Assembly (NCBI GenBank): GCA_958267355.1
Contig: OY279575.1
Location: 353,726-417,725, forward strand
Source of the DNA: an uncultured Alphaproteobacteria bacterium
Lineage (GTDB): Bacteria; Pseudomonadota; Alphaproteobacteria; JALCBB01
Direction of reading: 5' to 3'
Length of the DNA: 64,000 nt
Within the stretch, counting starts at the first letter, position 1. The number at the start of each line of letters is the position of its first letter. This document shows positions 17,811 through 27,364 of the stretch, in pieces. The notes below the pieces were generated by a model. That model saw only the letters and a list, made by a program, of their open reading frames with translations. It was not told where the DNA came from and did not search any database. Position numbers and translations under genes: made by a program.

Positions 17811-18515
17811 ATGGCTCGGCTGTTAGAACTGCGTCGTGCGTGTACGGGCTACGGGCAGCTTCCGATTTTGCATAGTGCTGACTTTCACATTGATGAAGGT
17901 GAAGTTGTGGCTTTGTTGGGGCGTAATGGTATGGGTAAGACGACTTGTTTGAAGGCTATGGCGGGCTGGCTTGGCTTGTGGAGCGGACAACACCTATGGC
18001 GTGGAGCAGACATAAGCCACAAGTACAAACGGGGTGGAGTGGCTCGTTATTTGGCGCGTGATGGTTTGCTTTTGATTCCTGAAGACAGGGGTATTTTTGC
18101 TCGTCTAACGGCGGAGGAAAATTTTCACCTTATTGCGGGGCAAAAACAAAAAGCGGAAATGGAATTGCGTTTTCCTGAACTGCGGGACAAGTGGCAGACT
18201 ATGGGTGATGGACTTTCAGGTGGCGAGCGGCAGATTTTGAGTCTTGCTCGTGCTTTGTCTGTACATCCGTCTCTGTTGCTACTGGATGAAACCACCGAAG
18301 GCTTATCGCCGCGTGTTGCCGAACGGATTTGGCAAATCTTGGATGAACTACGCAAAGCAGGACAAGCCTTCGTTGTCGTGGACAAAAACTGGCAGCGTGT
18401 GGCGACTTTGGCGGACAGGGTTTTGTTTTTAGCCAAAGGGCAGATTGTTGAAAGCGTGACAGGAAATGAACTGCGGGCTCATCCTGAAATTGCTGAACGC
18501 CATTTGGGTTTGTGA
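17811..18515 (+). CDS. livF: ABC transporter ATPase, LivF type
   Basis: 234 residues; last gene of the importer operon, 12 bp after livG. Walker A is GRNGMGKTT, the signature LSGGERQILSLARAL, and Walker B LLLLDETTEGLSP, where a Thr replaces the usual Pro after the catalytic Glu. RLTAEENFHLI and EDRGIFARLT match the LivF/UrtE group. Length is normal. The operon ends in a 40-bp satellite. Confidence 0.92.
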   Translation: MARLLELRRACTGYGQLPILHSADFHIDEGEVVALLGRNGMGKTTCLKAMAGWLGLWSGQHLWRGADISHKYKRGGVARYLARDGLLLIPEDRGIFARLTAEENFHLIAGQKQKAEMELRFPELRDKWQTMGDGLSGGERQILSLARALSVHPSLLLLDETTEGLSPRVAERIWQILDELRKAGQAFVVVDKNWQRVATLADRVLFLAKGQIVESVTGNELRAHPEIAERHLGL

Positions 18516-18745
18516 GCTGATACCCCTACGCCTACTGGCTTTACTAATACCCCTTGGCTTGATACCCCTACCCCTATTGGCTTGCTGATAGCCCTTGGCT
18601 TGATAGCCCTGCCCTAGTGGCTTGCTGATACCCCTTAGCTTGATAGCCCTGCCCTAGTGGCTTGTTGATACCCCTTGGCTTGATAGCCCTACTTGCCAGT
18701 ACTGGCTTGCCAATAGCCCTTAGCTTGATACCCCTGCCCTATTGG
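18516..18745. repeat. 40-bp satellite downstream of livF
   Basis: About five and a half copies of a 40-bp unit, close to GGCTTGCTGATACCCCTTGG plus CTTGATAGCCCTGCCCTAGT, fill the gap between livF and the convergent gene at 18739. The last copy overlaps the end of that gene by a few bases. Confidence 0.85.
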
Positions 18746-21243
18746 CTTGCTGAAGAATTGCGCCAGCCTTGAATAATGGTTTCGGCTTGCTGGGCTAGGG
18801 TATCCTGCCATTCGGGAATTTCTTGGCGCACGGTACGCACAGCTCCTTGCGGATGACGAAATTCCAAGCAGCGTTGATTGTAATCATCTACTTCGTGGTT
18901 ATAGCGTGTGGTTTCATATTGCGAATGCGGATTAACATGCTCACGGATCAACTGCAACCGTTGTTCTTGATATAGGCAATAGCGGACTTCATTAAGCGAC
19001 AGCAGATTGCCTACGCCAATTTGTGGTTGGTCTTCGGGTCCGCCGGGTTGGGTGGCGAAGGCGAAGGCGACTTCTGAGGCAACAGGAGCCGACTCAACAG
19101 GTGGCGGAGCTGATCGGCGGGCACGCGAGTCCCAAAGCAGCAAAATGGCTACGACCAGCAGAACAATTGGCACAGCAGACGGAATTAATTTTCCGCCTTT
19201 AAAAAGCGACTCGGGTGCTGTGCTTACAAAGGCTAACAAGCCTGCGACTTGCCAGCCACGGGATGCACTGCGTGTCCGCCCAGCCTGGCGGACAAGAGTC
19301 GGATTTGCCTTGACCACAGATGGCGTTACAGGCCTAGCAGGAGGCAAAGCAGGTGGCGGTGGTGATGCGGGTATTTTTTCTTGGGTTTTTATTATTTCTG
19401 TGGCTTCTTCTACGGGTGGGGCAGGTGTTTGCGCCTTCCCCTTAGCGACACGGCGGGGAGCGGTAGGCGGAGCAAAACTCCGCTTTGCTTTACTGGTCGG
19501 CGTACGGGCAGGAGCAAATTTCTTAGCCGCCTTGCCTTCGCTTGGTGTTTTTTCGTCGGCGGGGGGTAGCTCCATTGTGGCTTCGGCGGAAGCGGTTTCT
19601 GACAAAGCGGCGCGGCGTTCTTGCCGCAATTCTTCTGCTGAAGGAACGCGAATTGCCCGCGGATTCATTTTTCTTTCTTTTTCGGCAAGCTGTGCGGCTT
19701 CTTCTTCTGCTTCGCGTCTGGCTAGGGTTTCGAGTTCTAATGCGGCTTTGCGTTCGGCTTGTTCTTTTTCGCGTAGCGTGCGCTCTTTCTCGCGTTGTTC
19801 TTTGGTTTCGGCGGCGCGAGCGGCTAGGCTATCGCGTTGCTTACGCACTTGGTCACGGAACGTTGTTGCGCCTTTTTTGGCGATTGTTTCGGCGGCTATC
19901 TTTTTTCCTTTAACGATTCCTTCTAGCTTGTTTTGCTCTGACTGTTCTGCTGTTTGTGGTTTTTTCTCAGGCACTACAGATTTCACCTGTTCGGCACTTT
20001 TGTGTGCGACTTTGCCTGAGCTCTTAACCAGTGCTGTTGTGCCCTTCTTCACATAGGAGCCAATCGGTACCCTATCGCCCTTGCGCGACATAAGTTCATC
20101 AAACCGCTCAAGGCCTGTTTTCTTACGGGCGGAAGCGGGGACAATACGAATCCCCCCTGCTGTAGCTCCTGTATTGCCCCCTGTGGCTCCTGTAGCCCCT
20201 GTATCACCCCCTGTGGCTCCTATAGCCCCTGTATCGCCCCCTGTGGCTCTTGTAGCCCCCGTAGCCCCTACACTGCCCCCTGTGGCTCCTTTAGCCCCTG
20301 TACCGCCCCCTGTGGCTCCTGTAGCCCCTTTAGCCCCCGTAGCCCCTACATTGCCCCCTGTAGCCCCTAGACGGCTTCCTGTAGCCCCTCCCGCAACTTG
20401 TGTGCCACTCCCTTGCCTTGGAGCAGATTCGGCTTTCGTGGCAGACACAGAGCCAGCAGACCCAGACGGGCTTACTTCCGCCTGTCGTGATGGAACTGTT
20501 TCAGTGCCACCCGAACGCCCGTGCGCAGATGACTTTTCATCAGACTTTGGCTTTTCCGCTACCGCTTTAACTTCTGTCCCTTTTGTCTCTGTCCCTTTAG
20601 CCCCGATTGCTTTTACTTCTTTTCCTTTTCCCCCTGCTTCTTTTGCCCCTGTTTCTTTTACCCCTGTTTCTTTTACCCCTGTTTCTTTTGCTTTTGCCGT
20701 TTTTGACTCTGCTACTTTTGCTTCGGTTTCGCTATCAAACTTTGCCAGCATGGTATCCAAAAATAACTGGGCGAGCGGCTTGGCTTCCTTACGCAAAGCC
20801 TGCAGTTCGGTTAAGCGCGTTGGCAAGTCATTCAAGTCATGCAGAAGCTGTTCTGCCGACTCAGCATAAGACTGCAAGAGCCACATCAACGGACGCTCTA
20901 ACCGCTCGGGCGTAAACCTTGCCTTTTCTTCAGGATATAAAGAAACCAAATCTTTACTCAGACGGCTTAAGTCTGTGGCTGATAGATCAGAAACCAACAC
21001 ATCCAAAAAGTCTTCGCCCGAAGCACACAGATACGCCGCTAGATTTGCCCGTCCCAAAGACCACAGGCCCGCCGCTTGTACGGCTTCATAATCCCTCTTC
21101 TCTGCTGCTGCCAGGACCCGCCGAGCCTGCTCAACAGACAAAGGCAAGAGCCACGAAACTTCAAGGTTAAGTCGCTCTTCTTCGCTTGCCTCAAGCCGCG
21201 CTCGCGGGCTGGTAAAGAAGGGGTGGTGGGCTAGGCTTTTCAC
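18739..21243 (-). CDS. Large low-complexity single-pass membrane protein, unknown function
   Basis: 834 residues. Residues about 1-175 are a helical, globular-looking domain I cannot name. About 176-275 is Lys/Glu/Thr-rich with KETGVKETGVKETG repeats. About 285-365 is a Gly-Ala-Thr tract in collagen-like triplets (GAT, GAK, GGN). About 460-560 is charged, coiled-coil-like Arg/Glu/Ala; then a Pro-rich part and one hydrophobic helix near 705-728 (AVPIVLLVVAILLLW). The C-terminal 90 residues include LNEVRYCLYQEQRL and YNHEVDDYNQRCLEF, two Cys in a pattern I have seen at the ends of other proteobacterial membrane proteins. A tether between cytoplasm and periplasm is possible; function is unknown. 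Confidence 0.85.
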   Translation of the reverse strand: MKSLAHHPFFTSPRARLEASEEERLNLEVSWLLPLSVEQARRVLAAAEKRDYEAVQAAGLWSLGRANLAAYLCASGEDFLDVLVSDLSATDLSRLSKDLVSLYPEEKARFTPERLERPLMWLLQSYAESAEQLLHDLNDLPTRLTELQALRKEAKPLAQLFLDTMLAKFDSETEAKVAESKTAKAKETGVKETGVKETGAKEAGGKGKEVKAIGAKGTETKGTEVKAVAEKPKSDEKSSAHGRSGGTETVPSRQAEVSPSGSAGSVSATKAESAPRQGSGTQVAGGATGSRLGATGGNVGATGAKGATGATGGGTGAKGATGGSVGATGATRATGGDTGAIGATGGDTGATGATGGNTGATAGGIRIVPASARKKTGLERFDELMSRKGDRVPIGSYVKKGTTALVKSSGKVAHKSAEQVKSVVPEKKPQTAEQSEQNKLEGIVKGKKIAAETIAKKGATTFRDQVRKQRDSLAARAAETKEQREKERTLREKEQAERKAALELETLARREAEEEAAQLAEKERKMNPRAIRVPSAEELRQERRAALSETASAEATMELPPADEKTPSEGKAAKKFAPARTPTSKAKRSFAPPTAPRRVAKGKAQTPAPPVEEATEIIKTQEKIPASPPPPALPPARPVTPSVVKANPTLVRQAGRTRSASRGWQVAGLLAFVSTAPESLFKGGKLIPSAVPIVLLVVAILLLWDSRARRSAPPPVESAPVASEVAFAFATQPGGPEDQPQIGVGNLLSLNEVRYCLYQEQRLQLIREHVNPHSQYETTRYNHEVDDYNQRCLEFRHPQGAVRTVRQEIPEWQDTLAQQAETIIQGWRNSSASQ
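20155..20400 (-). repeat. In-frame Gly-Ala-Thr repeat tract
   Basis: Mixed 9-, 18- and 30-bp direct repeats of a CCTGTAGCCCC-type unit, coding for collagen-like Gly-Ala-Thr triplets in the gene at 18739-21243. Copies are imperfect and all preserve the frame. Confidence 0.85.
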
Positions 21244-21359
21244 TCAAAATCTCCGTCCCTGAAGCGTTGGGAGCGTATCAGGCTTGCTTTAAGGCGTGGT
21301 GGGCGTATGGGGGCATAGAAGCGCGAATCACGCACTCCCTAGACGAGAGAATAGCAAAA

Positions 21360-21440
21360 ACTGCGCCTGTCCGTTAAGCAGGAGTCCCATACAAGAATCT
21401 ACGGCAAGAATCTGCGACAAGAATCTACGGCAAGATCTGC
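21360..21440. repeat. 14-bp tandem repeats upstream of the 834-residue gene and after pntB
   Basis: Four to five copies of CAAGAATCTACGG-type units in the gap 21244-21447. Nothing else is seen there. Confidence 0.65.
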
Positions 21441-21447
21441 GGCAAGG

Positions 21448-22821
21448 CTAAGCCAGTGCCTTCAACAAAGCGTCTAGCGAATCTTTGGCATCGCCGTAAA
21501 ACATACGCACATTGTCGCGGAAGAACAGCGGATTTTCTATTCCTGAATAGCCCCGTCCCTGTCCGCGTTTTAAGACGAAGACTTGCCCTGCTTTCCAAGC
21601 TTCTATGACAGGCATTCCTGCAATCGGACTATTCGGATCTTCTTGGGCTGCAGGATTCACCGTGTCGTTAGAACCAATCACCAAAACTGCATCGGTATCA
21701 GGAAAATCAGGGTTGATCTCGTCCATCTCGCAGACAAGATCATAGGGCACTTTTGCTTCGGCAAGCAGTACATTCATATGGCCTGGCATACGTCCCGCCA
21801 CAGGATGAATCGCAAACCGTACCTCCTTGCCTTGCGCGCGAAGTTTTTCTGTCAAATCCGAAACCGCACTTTGCGCCCGCGCAACTGCCATTCCATAGCC
21901 CGGAACAAAAATCACCGAGCTAGCCGAAGCCAAGACCGATGCAACTTCTCCGACTTCTACCGCAACCTGCTCGCCTTCAATCGCAGTTGCCACAGCTTGC
22001 GTACTGCCAAACCCACCCAAAATCACCGACAAGAACTTACGATTCATCGCCCGACACATAATGTACGAAAGAATAGCTCCTGAAGAACCCACCAAAGCTC
22101 CTGTCACAATCAAAAGCTCATTGCCGAGCAAAAATCCTGTAGCCGCAGCCGCCCAGCCCGAATAGGAATTCAACATGGACACAACAACAGGCATATCGGC
22201 ACCACCGATGGCAAGCACTAAGTGCGCTCCGAGCACAAAGGCAAGGGCAGTCATAAGCCATAGAGTCCATAGGCCTGCGTGCCCGATAAACAGCAAGAGC
22301 AAAACAAAACAAGCAACAGCAAGCAAAAGATTCCACAAGTGGCGAGCAGGCAAAAGCAATGGACTCCCACTCACCCGCCCTGCCAGCTTGCCCCACGCCA
22401 CGACCGAACCCGTAAAGGTGATTGCACCGATAAACACACCGAGAAAAATTTCTACCTCGTGAATTACCCGCTCCGCGACCGAGTCAAACTGTCCGCCCAG
22501 CAAGGCTGAGTTGGCTCCAATAAAGACTGCGGCAAGACCGACAAACGAATGCAAAGCCGCGACCAGTTGCGGCATAGCTGTCATCTGCACCCGACGGGCA
22601 ACAACGATACCGATGATTGCTCCGACTGCCAGCACTGCCACCAGCACGGCAGAAATCGGCACACGCGAGTCCGCCAAAGTTGCGGCTATGGCGATTGCCA
22701 TTCCGACGATACCGAACCACACGCCGCGCTTGGCACTTTCTTGGTCTCTCAAGCCTGCCAGCGAGAGAATAAAAAGCACCGAAGCGGCGATGTACGCCGC
22801 AGTCTGCAGTTCGGAATTCAT
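21448..22821 (-). CDS. pntB: NAD(P) transhydrogenase subunit beta
   Basis: 457 residues: an N-terminal membrane domain of about eight to nine helices and a C-terminal NADP(H)-binding domain III. The latter has [45 protein letters not shown] and [11 protein letters not shown], all expected for PntB. With PntA it couples proton entry to hydride transfer from NADH to NADP+. It lies 63 bp after pntA in the same direction. Length is normal (about 460). Confidence 0.95.
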   Translation of the reverse strand: MNSELQTAAYIAASVLFILSLAGLRDQESAKRGVWFGIVGMAIAIAATLADSRVPISAVLVAVLAVGAIIGIVVARRVQMTAMPQLVAALHSFVGLAAVFIGANSALLGGQFDSVAERVIHEVEIFLGVFIGAITFTGSVVAWGKLAGRVSGSPLLLPARHLWNLLLAVACFVLLLLFIGHAGLWTLWLMTALAFVLGAHLVLAIGGADMPVVVSMLNSYSGWAAAATGFLLGNELLIVTGALVGSSGAILSYIMCRAMNRKFLSVILGGFGSTQAVATAIEGEQVAVEVGEVASVLASASSVIFVPGYGMAVARAQSAVSDLTEKLRAQGKEVRFAIHPVAGRMPGHMNVLLAEAKVPYDLVCEMDEINPDFPDTDAVLVIGSNDTVNPAAQEDPNSPIAGMPVIEAWKAGQVFVLKRGQGRGYSGIENPLFFRDNVRMFYGDAKDSLDALLKALA

Positions 22822-22884
22822 CTTTCGCTAGGGCTTGGCTGGCTGTTTAAGACTTTTAAGATTTGTGGAATCAAGGTTTGCACA

Positions 22885-24471
22885 TCAAGATTTGCGAAAC
22901 ATCTGTAGCATTCGCCGCGTTACCAGAAATCCGCCGACGACATTGATTGTGGCAATAGCGACAGCAATCGCGGCAAGGATTTGCACCAACGGCAGATCTG
23001 CTCCCATCTGCAACAATGCGCCAAGAATGATAATCCCTGAAATCGCGTTGGTGACTGACATTAGGGGCGTGTGCAGGCTGTGGGCGACTCCCCAGATGAC
23101 CTGAAAGCCGACGAAGACTGCGAGTACAAAAACCACGAAGTGCTGCAAAAACTCACGCGGAGCATAAAGCCCCAAGACCGCCATCAGCCCACCGCCAGCG
23201 ACCAGCAGTGCGATTTGCCGTAATCCTGCCCGCCGTTGTCGTTCGGCTTCTGAAACGGCAGGCACAGCAGGAGTCGCCCCACCAGCCGTATCTGCTTCTG
23301 CCGTCTTGCTTGCCGAAGCAATCGCCTGAACCTTCGGCGGTGGAGGCGGAAAAGTAATTTCTCCGCCATAGGCTACGGTAGCTCCGCGAATTACATCATC
23401 GTCCATATTGTGGGCGATGACTCCGTCTTTGTTAGGAGTTAAATCCGCCAGCATGTGGCGTACATTGTTGGCGTAGAGAGCAGAAGCTTGTGCTGCCATA
23501 CGCGAGGGTAAGTTGGTGTGTCCGAGTATTGTGACTCCGTTTTCGCTGATGACTGTTTCGTTGGCGCGGGTTAGGGTGCAGTTTCCGCCGCGTTCGGCGG
23601 CGAGATCAACGATGACAGAGCCGCGTTTCATAGCGGCGACCATTTCTGCTGTCCAAAGCTCAGGCGCTGCCCGCCCAGGTATCAGGGCTGTGGTGATGAC
23701 AATATCCACTTCGGGCGCGAGCTGTGAGAACTTGGCGAGCTGGGCGGCGCGAAACTCGGGCGAAGACGGAGCTGCATAGCCCCCCGTAGCGGCGGAGTCT
23801 TGTCCGTCGTTTTGGGCGAAATCTAGGTAGACGAATTCCGCCCCCATGGACTCAATCTGTTCGGCGACTTCTGGCCGCACATCAAAGGCGCGTGTTCGGG
23901 CGCCTAGTGAAGTTGCGGCACCGATGGCGGCGAGTCCTGCGACACCTGCGCCGATGACCAGCACCTGCGCGGGAGCTGATTTTCCTGCGGCGGTGATTTG
24001 CCCTGAGAAGAATCGTCCGAAGTGCGTGGCTGCTTCTAGTATGGCGCGATAGCCTGCGATATTCGCCATGGAGGAAAGCGCGTCCATTTTTTGCGCCCGC
24101 GATATGCGTGGCACTGCGTCCATGGAGATAACCGCTAGCTTGTGGCGAGCGGCGTGGTTGAGTCCGCTTTTGTTTTCTGACGGATTGAAAAAGCAGATTA
24201 GCGTTTTGCCTTCGCTGACAAGTGCTAGTTCGTCCGTGCTGGGCGGACGTACTTTCACCACCAGATCAGCCGCCTGACAAAGTGCTTGTGCTGAAGGCAA
24301 GACTTGCGCTCCTGCGACTTGATAGTCGTTATCTGTGAAGCCTGAGGCGAGTCCTGCGCCTGTTTCCACTAGGGTTAGGTGTCCTAAGGCCTGCAGAGCC
24401 TTTGCCGACTCGGGAGTCATAGCGACTCGGGCTTCGCCAGCGTGGCTTTCTTTTAGGGCTCCGATTTTCAT
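22885..24471 (-). CDS. pntA: NAD(P) transhydrogenase subunit alpha (fused form)
   Basis: 528 residues from the ATG at 24469-24471 ([20 protein letters not shown], the usual N-terminus; further upstream starts read into non-conserved sequence). Domain I binds NAD(H): [22 protein letters not shown], the RQDE-like loop region, and [11 protein letters not shown]. Residues about 430-528 hold four hydrophobic helices (part of domain II). Many Alphaproteobacteria split this into PntAA and PntAB; here it is a single chain as in Escherichia coli. It starts 13 bp after the dehydrogenase stop, so the three genes form an operon. Confidence 0.95.
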   Translation of the reverse strand: MKIGALKESHAGEARVAMTPESAKALQALGHLTLVETGAGLASGFTDNDYQVAGAQVLPSAQALCQAADLVVKVRPPSTDELALVSEGKTLICFFNPSENKSGLNHAARHKLAVISMDAVPRISRAQKMDALSSMANIAGYRAILEAATHFGRFFSGQITAAGKSAPAQVLVIGAGVAGLAAIGAATSLGARTRAFDVRPEVAEQIESMGAEFVYLDFAQNDGQDSAATGGYAAPSSPEFRAAQLAKFSQLAPEVDIVITTALIPGRAAPELWTAEMVAAMKRGSVIVDLAAERGGNCTLTRANETVISENGVTILGHTNLPSRMAAQASALYANNVRHMLADLTPNKDGVIAHNMDDDVIRGATVAYGGEITFPPPPPKVQAIASASKTAEADTAGGATPAVPAVSEAERQRRAGLRQIALLVAGGGLMAVLGLYAPREFLQHFVVFVLAVFVGFQVIWGVAHSLHTPLMSVTNAISGIIILGALLQMGADLPLVQILAAIAVAIATINVVGGFLVTRRMLQMFRKS

Positions 24472-24484
24472 GGTGCTACCGCTG

Positions 24485-25597
24485 TTAGGGACATACCACA
24501 ATATTACCGACATGTTTTTTGGCGATGAAAGCGGCTTGCGCTGCCTGTAGCTCTTCAAGCGGATAGGTAGCGGCTAGTGCGGGTTTGATTGCTCCTGCTT
24601 CAATATACGAGACGACACGCGGCATAACATCGCCATCAATCACCGTGGAGCCTATAAAATTAAGGTCACGCAAATAGAAAGTGCGCAGATCTAGCTGAAC
24701 CATTGGCCCAGCGATGGCTCCTGAGCAAACATACCTACCGCCACGGGTTAGCAGGTCAATGCGTTCGTGCCAACCATTGCCTCCAACGACATCGGCGACA
24801 ACAGAAACGGACTCACCCGCCAGCACATTCTGCAAATCACTGGGAGTCCGCTCAATCACCTTATCTGCTCCCAGAGCCGCAACTTGTTCCTGCTTACTTG
24901 CCCCTGCCATAGCGATGACTCTGGCTTTGCGTAGCTTGGCGAGCTGAACTAACGCGCTACCGACTCCGCCCGAAGCCCCAGGGATTAACACCGTATCTGT
25001 TTCATCCACCTTGGCACGGGACAGCATCCCTTCCGCCGTTGAATAAGAACAAGAAAAAGTCGCAAGCTCGGCATCAGACAAATCCGACTTGACTGCCAAA
25101 GCATTTTGCGAAGCAATCACCGTGTATTCGGCGAAACCGCCGTTGCATTCTGAGCCGAAATATCCTGCCTTATCCTTATTCATCGGATCATCTGGGTCAC
25201 GCAACCAGTTATCGGTAATAACGCGTTCACCGATACGCGCAGAGCTAACCCCTTCCCCAACAGCAACAATCGTGCCACAAGCGTCAGCCCCCTGAATCCG
25301 CGGAAACCCCAAGGGCTTCCCACCCCAAGTTGAATCCCCCACCCCTCCCTGACCATCAGGAGTCCCTGTACTTTGACCAGACTCTTTACTGCTAGGAGTC
25401 GTGGCTTCGGTAACAGACTTTGAATACCAGCCGAGGCGTGTATTGATATCGGTATTGTTGAGTCCGCAGGCACGGACTTCTATCAGCACCTCCCCTGCGT
25501 TGGCTTCAGGACGCGGCCAGCCATCATGCAACACCAACTGCTCGAGCCCTCCATGCCCCATCGTCACCACCGCCCGCATTGTCTCTGGCAAGCCCAT
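24485..25597 (-). CDS. Medium-chain (zinc-type) alcohol dehydrogenase family protein
   Basis: 370 residues of the MDR superfamily. The N-terminal GroES-like domain has [20 protein letters not shown] and a segment [19 protein letters not shown]; the Rossmann motif is [19 protein letters not shown]. Cys at the [10 protein letters not shown] segment is typical of one zinc-independent or structural-zinc subgroup; the full catalytic zinc set is not obvious. A Ser/Gly-rich insertion of about 30 residues (about 60-95) interrupts the first domain. Substrate cannot be predicted. First gene of the pntA-pntB transcription unit. Confidence 0.82.
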   Translation of the reverse strand: MGLPETMRAVVTMGHGGLEQLVLHDGWPRPEANAGEVLIEVRACGLNNTDINTRLGWYSKSVTEATTPSSKESGQSTGTPDGQGGVGDSTWGGKPLGFPRIQGADACGTIVAVGEGVSSARIGERVITDNWLRDPDDPMNKDKAGYFGSECNGGFAEYTVIASQNALAVKSDLSDAELATFSCSYSTAEGMLSRAKVDETDTVLIPGASGGVGSALVQLAKLRKARVIAMAGASKQEQVAALGADKVIERTPSDLQNVLAGESVSVVADVVGGNGWHERIDLLTRGGRYVCSGAIAGPMVQLDLRTFYLRDLNFIGSTVIDGDVMPRVVSYIEAGAIKPALAATYPLEELQAAQAAFIAKKHVGNIVVCP

Positions 25598-25670
25598 AGC
25601 CCCACCTTCCCACCAAAACCCCCCTGTTTCAAGGGATAGGGGGTGAGTGGGTGAGAAAAGAAAATTTGAT

Positions 25671-26615
25671 TCAATCTTCCCTTTGGGATGGGCTGTACCC
25701 AGTCTTCATGTACCCGCCCTCTGCTTTTTTGGCAGATTTTTTATTTAATCCAAATGAGGTATCGATAGTATGCAGCATATCCATCCAATATCCTTCCCTA
25801 TATAGAATAGTCTGCTTTGAATATGTGGGAGAAAAATGCTCAAGTAAAGTGAAGTGGAAATTTTTTTGACAATAGCTCAAGCCTCCGAGATTTTTAATGA
25901 ACTCGGCAATGCCTACATTGCCACCATGTCCTTTATTCATATATTCTTCCCAGCGTCCCCAGACTCCTGCCTGCCCAGTTGCAGAACCAACATATCTTTT
26001 TCCGCTTTTTGTGTCAGTTATTAGGTATACGCCTTTCACGCTTTCTAATGCATTTCTCCAATTTGGATTATCTTCATCCACTAGATCTTTGAGGGTTTTA
26101 AACGATAGCTTAACTTTGTCGAATCCAGGAAAGGGTATAAATTTAGGACCTGAATAAGGTTCATCTAACATTTCTTTCACTTGAAAATTATTATAGTAAG
26201 GCTTCATATTTGTTCTAGCGGTTCGTGCCATATAGGGGGACTGGATTTTGAGTCGGCCAATATATTCTTCTCCAAATTGAATTGGCTCAACATTGTAGCC
26301 GCCATCACCTGTTCTTCCTATAACTTTATACATGCCTCCAAACAACCATGTTTTAGCTTCGTGGTAAAATTGCATCAATGAAAAAATATAACGCCGATTA
26401 AACTCATTTTTTTGAGTGGGGGATTGTTGCCACGCTTGCCATCTAGACTTGTCCTTTAACCAATCATCCAATGGATGAATACTTCCGTTCCACCGAGCAA
26501 AGTGAATTTTACAATTGCCGTGATTAACAAGTGGCCAAGAATTCTTCAACAGAGCCCCTTCTTTTGGTGCGTTCTTTACCGCTAAGGGCACTTTATCTTT
26601 CTCGTCTTCCATCAT
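25671..26615 (-). CDS. GIY-YIG nuclease domain protein
   Basis: 314 residues. The C-terminal domain (about 190-295) has the GIY-YIG core: GVYLI at 195-199, YVGSA at 208-212, the catalytic Arg221 in VWGRW, and the metal-binding Glu274 in REGYWMDML, followed by GLNKKSA. All key residues are present, so it should cut DNA. The N-terminal 180 residues contain a beta-rich part (FGGMYKVIG, YIGRLKIQSPY) that may read DNA or a modified base; I do not name it. The ATG overlaps the DprA-like stop as ATGA, and the gene is AT-rich like its two partners. Third gene of the phosphoribosyltransferase-DprA-nuclease operon. Confidence 0.88.
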   Translation of the reverse strand: MMEDEKDKVPLAVKNAPKEGALLKNSWPLVNHGNCKIHFARWNGSIHPLDDWLKDKSRWQAWQQSPTQKNEFNRRYIFSLMQFYHEAKTWLFGGMYKVIGRTGDGGYNVEPIQFGEEYIGRLKIQSPYMARTARTNMKPYYNNFQVKEMLDEPYSGPKFIPFPGFDKVKLSFKTLKDLVDEDNPNWRNALESVKGVYLITDTKSGKRYVGSATGQAGVWGRWEEYMNKGHGGNVGIAEFIKNLGGLSYCQKNFHFTLLEHFSPTYSKQTILYREGYWMDMLHTIDTSFGLNKKSAKKAEGGYMKTGYSPSQRED

Positions 26616-27364
26616 AGTAAATACTCTTGTTGTGTAAGGTTTTCTGGAAATTCTTCTTCTCTCATTTTTTCAAATACTTCTTCCAAGCCCGCTCTGTTTG
26701 TTTCTTCATCTTTTACGAGTGTTAGAGCTCCCTTGTTCAAAAGAATTTGATTCCCCCGCGCATTGACAGACATATCTGGATATTTTGCGACAAAAAGTGG
26801 AACTTTCGCTTTCAAGGCGACTTCACCTGCGTTAATTGTGCCACCTTTTTCTCCTGCTTCAATAACAACCATAACTTTGCTTAGTGCGACCAATAATTGA
26901 TTGCGTGTCATGGCTCTGAAGACTTTCCACGGCTCATCGGGTTCAAATTGACTAATTACAAGCACACGCTCCCAATCCCAGACAGGTCTAAGATCTTGCC
27001 TGACTCTGAAATGATTCATACCTTCAGGTAAGACGAGTATTGTTTTCCCGCCTTCCTCAAGACTTTTGAAGTGAGCCACAAGATCAACACCTGCAGCATT
27101 TCCAGATATTACGGAAACATCACCTTGAGCAGATTGCTCTGCGCAATCTCGGATCATTTCGATTCCTTGTTCGCTGGTTTTCCTAGAGCCACAAAAACCG
27201 ATGCTGTCCAAGTTTAAAAGGTCAAGATTGCCGACCATATCAAGGTGCTTAGGGGCTTTCTTGCCCAGAAGAATTTTTACACGCTCGGGATAGAGCGCAC
27301 TGTCCAGATCAACCCGTATTGGGGTTTTGTCTATCTTCTCGTTATCAAAGATTGGGTTAGTCAT
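26612..27364 (-). CDS. DprA/Smf-like SLOG protein (ShosA-like)
   Basis: 250 residues of the DprA Rossmann-like (SLOG) fold without the extra domains of competence DprA. Motifs: GFCGSRKTSEQG near 57-68, VISGNAAGVDLVAH, TILVLPEGM, and RNQLLVALSKVMVVIEAG with GGTINAGE. In ShosTA toxin-antitoxin systems a DprA-like protein is the antitoxin of a phosphoribosyltransferase toxin, and exactly that partner lies directly upstream with an ATGA overlap. This is therefore more likely a defence antitoxin than a transformation factor; no other competence gene is in the operon. Confidence 0.88.
   Translation of the reverse strand: MTNPIFDNEKIDKTPIRVDLDSALYPERVKILLGKKAPKHLDMVGNLDLLNLDSIGFCGSRKTSEQGIEMIRDCAEQSAQGDVSVISGNAAGVDLVAHFKSLEEGGKTILVLPEGMNHFRVRQDLRPVWDWERVLVISQFEPDEPWKVFRAMTRNQLLVALSKVMVVIEAGEKGGTINAGEVALKAKVPLFVAKYPDMSVNARGNQILLNKGALTLVKDEETNRAGLEEVFEKMREEEFPENLTQQEYLL

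Noticed and set aside
26612..27364. Competence-type DprA for natural transformation
   Set aside because: Lacks accessory DprA domains, is AT-rich, and overlaps a PRTase and a nuclease gene; a defence context fits better.
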